Below, piece by piece: positions 53,230 to 60,791 of a stretch of 64,000 bases of DNA. Under the pieces are notes generated by a model. That model was not told the origin of the DNA and made no database searches. It saw nothing but the letters and a program-made list of their open reading frames with translations. Source of the stretch: Pseudomaricurvus sp033283335 (GTDB taxonomy: Bacteria > Pseudomonadota > Gammaproteobacteria > Pseudomonadales > Cellvibrionaceae); assembly GCA_033283335.1 (NCBI GenBank), contig JAWMQP010000001.1, positions 62,001 through 126,000 of the forward strand, in the 5' to 3' direction. Position 1 is the stretch's first letter; each line of letters opens with the position of its first letter. A program made the position numbers and the translations under genes.

Positions 53230-54219
53230 CTAACTGAGGCGGTCGCGATTGTGTGGCCGCAGATAATCAAGGTCAGGCCCCAGGGGAATGACCCGGCTCG
53301 GGTTGATGGTGTCGTGGCTGTAGTAATAGTGGGTCTTGATGTGGTCGAAATTGACGGTGTCGGCGACCCCCGGGGTTTGATACAGATCCCGCAAGTAGTT
53401 GGACAGGCTGGGGTAATCCTCAATGCGCCGCTTATTGGTTTTAAAGTGGCCATAATAGACACTGTCAAAGCGAATCAGGGTGGTAAACAGTCGCCAATCC
53501 GCTTCGGTTGGCTGTGAGCCCATCAGGTAGCGTTGTTCCTGCAGCCGTTGTTCCAGCTCATCCAGAGCATCAAACAGCTGATTAAACGCCTTGTTATAGG
53601 CCATCTGGGACGTCGCAAATCCGGCCTTATAGACCCCGTTGTTGATGCTGTCGTAAACAAATTGGTTCATGGCATCAATGTCTTCCTGCAGCGGTTCAGG
53701 GTAAAAGTCCTGAGTCACCGGGGTGAAGGCATCAAAACTGCGATTGAGCATGCGAATAATGTCCGCGGATTCATTGTTGACGATGGTTTGTGTGTGCTTG
53801 TCCCACAGGACAGGCACCGTTACTCGACCGCTGTAGTCGGCCTGCTGAGTGGTATAGAGCTCATGCAAATAGCCAATGTCTGCCACAGGACTTGGATCCA
53901 TAGCGGCTGGATCGTTCATGGGTAGCAGTTCCCAGCCATGGTTCAGCATTTCGGGTTTGACCACGCTGACACCAATAACATCTTCAAGCTGCTTCAATTT
54001 GCGCAGGATCAGGGTCCGATGGGCCCAGGGGCAGGCCAGAGAGACGAACAGGTGATAGCGTCCTGCTTCAGCGGGATAAGTGGCATCCTCGTTGGCTTCA
54101 GTGCTGTTGTCGGCTTGTATCCAGTGACGAAACTGGGAATCGCTGCGGATAAACTCTCCACCGTGACTGTCGGTGTCGTACCACTCATCATGCCATTGGC
54201 CTTTGACTAATAAACCCAT
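53230..54219 (-). CDS. Glutathionyl-hydroquinone reductase (YqjG-type Xi-class GST)
   Basis: A 329-residue protein with the Xi-class hallmark LFVSLACPWAHRTLILRKLK, where the CPWAH cysteine is catalytic, then VPVLWDKHTQTIVNNESADIIRML in the thioredoxin-like domain. A helical domain ends near YYYSHDTINPSRVIPLGPDLD. It reduces glutathionyl-hydroquinones. It lies between doxX and the pirin gene, like the yqjF-yqjG pair of E. coli. Confidence 0.92.
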   Translation of the reverse strand: MGLLVKGQWHDEWYDTDSHGGEFIRSDSQFRHWIQADNSTEANEDATYPAEAGRYHLFVSLACPWAHRTLILRKLKQLEDVIGVSVVKPEMLNHGWELLPMNDPAAMDPSPVADIGYLHELYTTQQADYSGRVTVPVLWDKHTQTIVNNESADIIRMLNRSFDAFTPVTQDFYPEPLQEDIDAMNQFVYDSINNGVYKAGFATSQMAYNKAFNQLFDALDELEQRLQEQRYLMGSQPTEADWRLFTTLIRFDSVYYGHFKTNKRRIEDYPSLSNYLRDLYQTPGVADTVNFDHIKTHYYYSHDTINPSRVIPLGPDLDYLRPHNRDRLS

Positions 54220-54263
54220 TTGCGGGACCTCCTGAGAGAAAGTGGCTGAGGAAAATTGGCAGT

Positions 54264-54295
54264 CCCACTCCTGGATCGCCTGGCCCAGGAGTGGG
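54264..54295 (-). other. Intercistronic hairpin between doxX and the YqjG-like gene
   Basis: CCCACTCCTGG and CCAGGAGTGGG form an 11-bp stem around a 10-nt loop. On the minus strand no T-run follows, so it is more likely an mRNA-stabilising or attenuating structure than a full terminator. Confidence 0.5.
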
Positions 54296-54307
54296 GAAAA
54301 AGGTTGG

Positions 54308-54772
54308 TTAAACGCGACTGGCCAGCTGTTGATCCAGGCTCAAACGACCTCCACCGGAAAACAGCAGGGACAGGGTGGCGGCAAACAGCGTCAAGGCGAA
54401 TTCATAACCGCCATTGCTGGCAAACAGGCCGTTAGGCCAGTGGAAAGTGATGGCCATGAGCATGGTAAAGGCGGTAACCAGAGCAGCTGGTCGGGTCAGA
54501 AGTCCCAGAGCCAGGAGGATACCGCCGAAAAACTCCGCGCTGCCGGCCAGAAAAGCCATCAGAACTCCAGGTTCAAAGCCAATGGATGCCATCCACTGGC
54601 CGGTGCCTTCCAGGCCATAGCCGCCTAGCCAGCCAAATAACTTTTGTGAGCCATGGGCGGCTAAAATCAATCCTACCGGTACTCTCAGCACCAGGGCGCC
54701 AAGTCCGGCTTGAGTGGCCAGTACAGGCTGAATGATGGAAGTTTTGAGTGTTGAAGCTTGTGTGGTTGCCAT
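54308..54772 (-). CDS. DoxX-family membrane protein
   Basis: A 154-residue protein from the ATG at 54772, with AAGGA 8 nt upstream; a longer frame to 54901 adds no family sequence. It has four hydrophobic segments and the DoxX landmarks LILAAHGSQKLFGWLGGYG and LGGILLALGLLTRPAAL-like text. DoxX proteins are small membrane oxidoreductase-associated proteins. With the downstream reductase and pirin it forms a likely electrophile-response unit. Confidence 0.85.
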   Translation of the reverse strand: MATTQASTLKTSIIQPVLATQAGLGALVLRVPVGLILAAHGSQKLFGWLGGYGLEGTGQWMASIGFEPGVLMAFLAGSAEFFGGILLALGLLTRPAALVTAFTMLMAITFHWPNGLFASNGGYEFALTLFAATLSLLFSGGGRLSLDQQLASRV

Positions 54773-54995
54773 GTCGCGAATCCTTATGTCAGTAGAAAGT
54801 TGTGTCACTAGAAGGTTGTTTTGTAAATCATCAAACTGTGAAGCTATTGTAGGTCGGTAGCTGTATGGCAATAAGAGGTGATATTTAAATGAAATGTTCA
54901 AAAATTTAGAAGAATGGCTTTCGACAGTGGAAAACAGTGCGCGTCAGGCAATAGGGGCGCTAGAATAAATTGGTTGTTGAAACAAAAGGAACGGG

Positions 54996-55349
54996 ATGAT
55001 GCCGGATATGAAGGAATTACAGGCCTATTTGCGTGAGTTTGCGGTCGCTCGGGACTGGGATCAGTTCCATTCGCCGAAAAACCTGGCGATGGCCCTGAGT
55101 GTGGAAGTGGCGGAACTGGTGGAGTGTTTCCAGTGGCTGACTGAGGAAGAGTCCCGCAATTTGAACGAGACTCAATTGGCCGCCGTCAGGGATGAAATCG
55201 CCGATGTGCAACTTTACCTGGCCCATCTGGCGGATAAGTTGGATATTTGCATCGACGAGGCTGTGGCTGACAAGAGCCGGCAGAATGAACGCAAATATCC
55301 GGCCGACAAGGTGCGCGGCAGCCGTAAAAAATACACTGAATATGAATAA
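54996..55349 (+). CDS. MazG-like nucleotide pyrophosphohydrolase
   Basis: A 117-residue all-alpha NTP pyrophosphatase. Acidic metal-binding motifs are visible: EVAELVECFQWLTEEES (about 35-51) and DEIADVQLYLAHLADK (about 67-82), the E-x2-E...E-x2-D arrangement of MazG/dCTPase-like enzymes. The tandem ATGATG start has AAAGGAACGGG upstream. It probably clears non-canonical or excess dNTPs. The stop lies 27 nt from the convergent yjaG-like gene. Confidence 0.88.
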   Translation: MMPDMKELQAYLREFAVARDWDQFHSPKNLAMALSVEVAELVECFQWLTEEESRNLNETQLAAVRDEIADVQLYLAHLADKLDICIDEAVADKSRQNERKYPADKVRGSRKKYTEYE

Positions 55350-55376
55350 GCTGCCGGCTACTGTGCCTGGCTCAAC

Positions 55377-55946
55377 TTAAATCTCAATGCCCAGGTTGCT
55401 GGCAGGCAGCTGCGCTAACTCCCGGCGCAGTTGCTTGATAATAAGGTTCGTCGGCCGCTGCTCCGACAGACAGTCTTGCAGCCATTGTTGATAGGCCAGT
55501 TCCTGATCGTAGAGGTCGTGTTGCTGAAGTTGCGGGTCAAACTCTTCCAGGTCCTCACTGAGAGCAATGAACTGGCTTACGGTCTCACGTGACAGCCCCG
55601 CCGCAGTCTCGGTGTCATCAATGCTGTTGTCGAGGATCATCTGCAGCGCACTGGTTAATAACAGACAGAAATCCAGCGCCGGATAAATGCCATACCCATC
55701 CTCAGGCCCGGGTTCCGGGGTCAGCTGTTCAACCTCTTGCAGCGCCTTCTCCAGATTTTTCATGGAGTTGAGCTGCCCGGCCAGGTACTCCCACACTTTG
55801 TTCAGGACTTTGCGCAGCACATCTGCCTGCTGCGGCCTGGATATCGTTTCGCTAAAAAGGGCGTAGTTGGGGTAATGGCGTTCGCTCAAGCCCGCAATAA
55901 ACGCAATTTTTTCCCAGTGGGCACGGTCGCCAGAATGAACTGCCAT
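55377..55946 (-). CDS. YjaG family protein (DUF416)
   Basis: A 189-residue, mostly helical protein matching YjaG/DUF416 in length. Recognisable stretches are IAFIAGLSERHYPNYALFSE (about 11-30) and the acidic middle part with EDGYGIYPALDFCLLL. No biochemical role is known to me. It is divergent from the DUF58 gene and convergent with the MazG-like gene. Confidence 0.85.
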   Translation of the reverse strand: MAVHSGDRAHWEKIAFIAGLSERHYPNYALFSETISRPQQADVLRKVLNKVWEYLAGQLNSMKNLEKALQEVEQLTPEPGPEDGYGIYPALDFCLLLTSALQMILDNSIDDTETAAGLSRETVSQFIALSEDLEEFDPQLQQHDLYDQELAYQQWLQDCLSEQRPTNLIIKQLRRELAQLPASNLGIEI

Positions 55947-56015
55947 AGCGTCTTACTCGATGTCTTTAATCAGTCGGTGGTAGGGGTATGTTAGCAAATA
56001 CGGTATAGTGCGGCG

Positions 56016-57095
56016 ATGTCTTCAAATTCATCTTTTCGAATATCTGGCTCGCCATTCTCCCGGCAGGATAACCGTCTAAGGTCAGCGCTGGGAAAGCTGG
56101 TCTATCGGCCATGGCAACAGCGCTTTGATACCTGGTTGCAAAAGCGACTGCAGCCAGCTCGAAGCCATCGTTTAACCAATAAGCGCCTTTTTATTATGCC
56201 CTCCAAGGCCGGTGCCGGCTTTTTGTCGGTGGTGGTTTTGTTGTGGTTGACGGGTACCAATTACGAAAACAACCTGATTTTGGGACTGGCGTTTTTCCTG
56301 ACGGCTTTGTTTGTGGTCTGCATCTACCACACGTTTTTTAATATGTCCGGCCTGTTGATCGAGGCCATCAAGTCGTCCCCCTGCTTTGTCGGCGACGATG
56401 GCGAGCTGGAAATGCAGCTATCAAGCCCCTCCGCGCTCAAGCGGCCAGTGGCCAGAGAAAATATTCAGTTGAGCTTTGCTGCCGATCAGGCGATCACGGT
56501 CGATCTGATCGAGCACTCCACAGTGACCGTTAAGTTGTTTGTAAAGACGCTTGAACGAGGCTGGTACCAGCCGCCACGGTTGAAAGTGGAAAGTCATTTT
56601 CCCCTCGGCATTGTGCGCTGTTGGAGCTGGCTGGTGATTGATCAGCCGATTCTGGTCTATCCCAAGCCCATTGCCGGTGGGGAGCTGCCGGTTGTACCTG
56701 CTGCCGGCCAGGACGGTGAGCGGCTTGCCGATCCTGGGGCGGAGGACTTTGATGGATTCAAGCGCTATCAGTTGGGTGCCTCTCCCCGCCATATTGCCTG
56801 GAAGCACTATGCCCGAGGCCAGGGATTGTTTACCAAAGAGTACAGCAGTTATCGAGAACCACGGGTGTGGCTCGATTGGGATGCCCTTGAAGGGTTGGGA
56901 CAGGAGTCGCGCCTGTCGCGATTGTGCTACTGGGCGCTGAAATTAAGTGCTACTCAGCAGCCCTATGGCCTCAGGTTACCAGGGGTCTCGGTGGCACCAT
57001 CAACCGGACTGGAACACAAACAGCGGGTATTAAAAGCGTTGGCCTTGTTTGGCAGGGGCGCTGGCAGGGGCGCTGGCAAGGACACTGGCGTATGA
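56016..57095 (+). CDS. DUF58 domain membrane protein
   Basis: A 359-residue protein. Two adjacent membrane helices (about 65-84 and 88-108) follow a basic N-terminus. The DUF58 signature GASPRHIAWKHYARGQGLFTKEY is near residues 255-277. The C-terminal codons come from a short GGCAGGGGCGCT tandem repeat. DUF58 proteins usually sit with a MoxR ATPase and a TgpA-type transglutaminase; here the transglutaminase gene follows with a 4-nt overlap but no MoxR gene is adjacent. The role is unknown. Confidence 0.85.
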   Translation: MSSNSSFRISGSPFSRQDNRLRSALGKLVYRPWQQRFDTWLQKRLQPARSHRLTNKRLFIMPSKAGAGFLSVVVLLWLTGTNYENNLILGLAFFLTALFVVCIYHTFFNMSGLLIEAIKSSPCFVGDDGELEMQLSSPSALKRPVARENIQLSFAADQAITVDLIEHSTVTVKLFVKTLERGWYQPPRLKVESHFPLGIVRCWSWLVIDQPILVYPKPIAGGELPVVPAAGQDGERLADPGAEDFDGFKRYQLGASPRHIAWKHYARGQGLFTKEYSSYREPRVWLDWDALEGLGQESRLSRLCYWALKLSATQQPYGLRLPGVSVAPSTGLEHKQRVLKALALFGRGAGRGAGKDTGV

Positions 57096-59152
57096 GCGAA
57101 CGCTATCTGTTGCCGCGCAATAGCTTGCTGTGGATGGTGACGGCCCAGGGGTTGGCGATTGTACCGCTGTTGTGGCAGTTGCCCTTGTGGTTAACCGGCG
57201 TCTGGGGACTGGTACTGTTCTGGCGATTGCAGGAGTTTCGCGGTCACTGGCCCATGCCGGGTCGCTGGATCAAGGCCTTGCTAGTGGCCGTGTCCGTCGC
57301 CGGTCTGTTTGCCTCGTTTGGTCGTTTCCTGGGACTGGAGCCCATGGTGGCCATGCTCATCTGTGCGCTGTTGCTGAAACAGCTGGAAATGCAGCGCCGT
57401 AAAGATGCCTTGTTGCTGAGCTATCTGACGTTTTTCCTGATTGGGGTGCAGTTTCTGTTCAGTCAGACACTGCTGGCCTCTGTTTATGGCGTGGTTTGCC
57501 TATGGTGCGCCTTGTGTTCGCTGCTGAGCATGAACCAGCCTGTGGGTCATCTGTATCCGGGCCGCAGCCTGAAACTGGCGGGCAGGCTATTGCTGCACAC
57601 GATTCCGTTGATGATCCTGTTGTTTCTGGTGATGCCGCGAATCGGTTCTCTTTGGTCGGTGCCAAGCCCTTCACAATCAGCTAAAACCGGTGTCAGTGAT
57701 CGTATGTCACCGGGTGATTTCTCGCGCTTATCACGGTCTGGAGGGGTGGCGTTTCGGGTTGAATTTGACCATGAAATCCCACCAGCGGATCAGTTGTATT
57801 GGCGCGGACTGGTGTTCTCCCGCTTCGATGGCCGCACCTGGCAGCAGGCGCAACGCTGGCAAAACCGGGATGGTCCCAGTGTGATGTGGCAGGGAGACTC
57901 ATCCCCGGCCTGGCGACAGCAGGCACGAGGGCAGGGGGACACGCTGAGCTACAGCATTATCCTGGAGCCTACCCACCAGCGCTGGTTGTTCAGTCTGACC
58001 TTGCCGGTGGAGTTTGAGCGTGGCAAGGACTTTGGCCTGGCGCGGGATTACCGTTTGTTGCGCCGTCAGCCGATCCATCAACGTCTGCAATACTCGGTGA
58101 CTTCGCAGCTTGATTACACCCTGGAAGCGGAACCCATGCCAGAGTGGCGACTACAGCAGGAGTTGCAGTTGCCCGGGGGCTTTAATCCCCAGTCCCTGCG
58201 ACAGGCCCGGCAATGGCGGGGCGAAGCGGACTCGGAGCAGGCGTATATTGAACGGGTGCTTCAACACTTCAGGGACCGTTTTACCTATACGTTGGAGCCG
58301 CCCTTGTTGGGTGATCACAGCGTTGATGAATTCCTCTGGCAAACACAGCAGGGGTTCTGTGAGCATTTTGCCAGCAGTTTTGTGGTGATGATGCGAGCTG
58401 CGGGCATTCCCGCCCGTGTGGTGGCTGGCTACCTGGGGGGGGAGTACAACGAACTGGAGAATTACCTTGTGGTGCATCAGTACGATGCTCATGCCTGGGC
58501 TGAGGTATGGATTCCGGGCCGGGGCTGGGTGCGGGTGGATCCAACGGCGGCCGTGGCGCCTGAGCGTATTCGTCAAAGCCTGGGTGAGTGGCAAACCAGT
58601 CTGGTGGAAGAGACCGTCTCCCTCGGACGCTATCGCCACCTGCCGCTGGTGGCATCACTGCGAATGCGCTGGGATGCCTGGAATTATCGCTGGCACAAGG
58701 TGGTGATCGGATTTGACCGGGATGCCCAGTCAGATCTGCTGGAAAATTTGTTGGGCGGGGTAAGCCCGCTCAAGCTGGTGCTGTTTGTCTTGCTGGGAGG
58801 CGGGGCCGTCATCGGCATGATGATGGCGCATTTGTGGTGGCAGAGCCGACCTGAGCCGGTTACCCGTGCTGTGCGTGAATTCCGACGCGTTGAGCGCTTG
58901 CTGAAGCGTCTTGGCTGGGTCAGGGGTGCGGGTGAAACACCACGGGACTTCGCCGGTCGTATCAGTGAGCGTCAGACTGAGCTGGCGCTGCCCCTGCAGG
59001 GGTTTACAGCGCTGTTTGAGCGGCAGCAATACAGTGGCGAAGCGGTGGCTGCTGAGGAGTGGGTACAGGCCTTAAAGTCGATCCGTCGAGCGCTTCGCAA
59101 TCTAAAGTATCCCAATTTACCTGGCCGCGAAAAAAGGCGTTCACAGGCGTAA
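57092..59152 (+). CDS. Transglutaminase-like membrane protein (TgpA family)
   Basis: A 686-residue protein from the ATG at 57092, overlapping the DUF58 stop (ATGA). Six or so N-terminal membrane helices (about 8-185) precede a periplasmic transglutaminase-like domain. The triad is visible: Cys in TQQGFCEHFASSF, His in HQYDAHAWAEVW and Asp in GWVRVDPTAAV. One more helix lies near 560-580, then a cytoplasmic DUF4129-like tail. P. aeruginosa TgpA is an essential periplasmic transglutaminase of this design. Confidence 0.88.
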   Translation: MSERYLLPRNSLLWMVTAQGLAIVPLLWQLPLWLTGVWGLVLFWRLQEFRGHWPMPGRWIKALLVAVSVAGLFASFGRFLGLEPMVAMLICALLLKQLEMQRRKDALLLSYLTFFLIGVQFLFSQTLLASVYGVVCLWCALCSLLSMNQPVGHLYPGRSLKLAGRLLLHTIPLMILLFLVMPRIGSLWSVPSPSQSAKTGVSDRMSPGDFSRLSRSGGVAFRVEFDHEIPPADQLYWRGLVFSRFDGRTWQQAQRWQNRDGPSVMWQGDSSPAWRQQARGQGDTLSYSIILEPTHQRWLFSLTLPVEFERGKDFGLARDYRLLRRQPIHQRLQYSVTSQLDYTLEAEPMPEWRLQQELQLPGGFNPQSLRQARQWRGEADSEQAYIERVLQHFRDRFTYTLEPPLLGDHSVDEFLWQTQQGFCEHFASSFVVMMRAAGIPARVVAGYLGGEYNELENYLVVHQYDAHAWAEVWIPGRGWVRVDPTAAVAPERIRQSLGEWQTSLVEETVSLGRYRHLPLVASLRMRWDAWNYRWHKVVIGFDRDAQSDLLENLLGGVSPLKLVLFVLLGGGAVIGMMMAHLWWQSRPEPVTRAVREFRRVERLLKRLGWVRGAGETPRDFAGRISERQTELALPLQGFTALFERQQYSGEAVAAEEWVQALKSIRRALRNLKYPNLPGREKRRSQA

Positions 59153-59168
59153 ATACCTGCAAAATCAG

Positions 59169-59185
59169 GGCGCCAAAATGGTGCC
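59169..59185. promoter_or_regulatory. NtrC-like dyad upstream of amtB
   Basis: GGCGCCAAAATGGTGCC matches the NtrC site TGCACCAAAATGGTGCA at 14 of 17 positions (consensus from memory). A TGGTGCA half-site follows at 59209-59215, 30 bp further on. I could not find a GG-N10-GC sigma-54 box in 59153-59426, so the promoter type is unresolved. The rest of this 274-bp gap holds no gene. Confidence 0.5.
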
Positions 59186-59426
59186 CGCTTCTCAAAAATG
59201 ACCCCTGATGGTGCAAATATAAAGTTTTTTTTCAAATTCGGTTTGCGTTTCTCGATTTTGCCTTGTGTGGAAATAGTTGCCTGTGCACAATATTGGCCTT
59301 TAAATGGCGTCAAAATAGTGCGTACTTTGTAACGCATTGAAATATAAGGTAATAAGATGGTGCCTTCTGTGTTTTATTTGGTGCGTTGAATTCTTTGGCG
59401 CATGAACAATTTCAAAGGTAATCCCC

Positions 59427-60719
59427 ATGAAACGCTTGGTAGCTCTGTTTGCTATTGCAGGAATGTCGTCAGCGGCCCTGGCTGATGATGGATTGAGTGG
59501 TGCCAACACGGCTTGGATGCTGATGGCCACGGCGCTGGTATTGTTTATGACTCTGCCTGGTTTGTCGTTATTCTACGGCGGCCTGGTGCGGACCAAAAAC
59601 GTTTTGTCCGTGTTGATGCAGTGTTTTGCCATCGCTTGCGTAGCATCTCTGATCTGGTTGGTTTTCGGTTACAGCCTCAGCTTTGGTGAAGGCAGTAATT
59701 GGCTGGGGGATTTCAGTCGTGTATTCATGCAGGGCATGAGTCGCGACAGCCTCGCTGGCGATATTCCCGAGTCGCTGTTCTTCATGTTCCAAATGACGTT
59801 CGCCATCATCACTCCCGCCTTAATTGTCGGCGCCTTTGCTGAGCGTATGAAGTTTTCTTCAGTGCTGCTGTTCAGTATTTTCTGGCTGGTGGCTGTCTAT
59901 TTTCCGGTGTGCCACTGGGTGTGGGGCGGCGGCTGGCTGGCGGATATGGGTGTCATGGACTTTGCCGGCGGTATTGTGGTTCACATTACCGCCGGTGTGG
60001 CGGCCCTGGTGGCGGCCCTGGTGATTGGTAATCGTCGCGGTTTTCCAACCACCGCTATGCCTCCTCACAACCTGACCATGACCGTAACCGGGGCGGGGAT
60101 GTTGTGGGTCGGCTGGTTTGGCTTTAATGCGGGCAGTGCCCTGGCCGCTAACGGTGATGCTGCCATGGCCATGACCGTGACCCATATCTCGGCTGCCGCC
60201 GGTTCCCTGGCCTGGGTGGCGATGGAGTGGATCAAGTTTGGCAAACCCAGTGTGCTGGGAATTGTGACCGGGATGGTGGCCGGGTTGGGCACCATCACCC
60301 CGGCGTCAGGGTTTGTTGGGCCGGCGGGCGCATTGGTGATAGGTATCAGTGCCGGCATCATCTGCTTTTTCATGACCCAGGCGATCAAGAAAACCTGGAA
60401 AATTGATGATTCCCTGGATGTGTTTCCGGTGCACGGCGTGGGCGGTATTCTGGGCAGTTTGTTGGTGGCAGTGTTCGCGTCTCCGGATCTGGGCCTGTTC
60501 AGTGGCTTTGGCGCCGAGCCGGGCGCAGGCTATTCCATTGTGTCGCAGTTTAAAGTGCAGTTGATTGGTGTGGTGGCGACTTTTGTCTATACCGCCGTGG
60601 TGAGTTGGGCTCTGCTCAAGTTAACCGGAGTGCTGACCAGTGGTATCCGTGTCAGTGCCGAAGACGAGACTGCGGGATTGGATTTGGTGTCTCACGAGGA
60701 GTCCGGCTACAAGTTTTAA
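59427..60719 (+). CDS. amtB: Ammonium transporter AmtB
   Basis: A 430-residue Amt protein with a cleavable signal (about 1-19, SSAALA) and eleven membrane helices. The conserved twin pore histidines are His186 (GGIVVHITAG) and His336 (VFPVHGVGG). The stretch GGLVRTKNVLSVLMQCF is typical. It imports ammonium. The usual partner glnK, encoding the PII regulator that plugs AmtB, is not adjacent. A strong terminator follows. Confidence 0.96.
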   Translation: MKRLVALFAIAGMSSAALADDGLSGANTAWMLMATALVLFMTLPGLSLFYGGLVRTKNVLSVLMQCFAIACVASLIWLVFGYSLSFGEGSNWLGDFSRVFMQGMSRDSLAGDIPESLFFMFQMTFAIITPALIVGAFAERMKFSSVLLFSIFWLVAVYFPVCHWVWGGGWLADMGVMDFAGGIVVHITAGVAALVAALVIGNRRGFPTTAMPPHNLTMTVTGAGMLWVGWFGFNAGSALAANGDAAMAMTVTHISAAAGSLAWVAMEWIKFGKPSVLGIVTGMVAGLGTITPASGFVGPAGALVIGISAGIICFFMTQAIKKTWKIDDSLDVFPVHGVGGILGSLLVAVFASPDLGLFSGFGAEPGAGYSIVSQFKVQLIGVVATFVYTAVVSWALLKLTGVLTSGIRVSAEDETAGLDLVSHEESGYKF

Positions 60720-60741
60720 CGCTGCGTTGTCGCAGACATTT

Positions 60742-60772
60742 AAAGCCCGCTGAGCTGCGGGCTTTTTTTGCG
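60742..60772 (+). terminator. Intrinsic terminator after amtB
   Basis: AAAGCCCGC / GCGGGCTTT, loop TGAGCT, followed by a T-run. It lies between amtB and the convergent receptor gene. Confidence 0.92.
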
Positions 60773-60791
60773 CCGGCCTTATATGGCTGGC

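Noticed and set aside
59153..59426. Sigma-54 promoter for amtB
   Set aside because: No GG-N10-GC pair with acceptable flanks was found despite the NtrC-like dyad.
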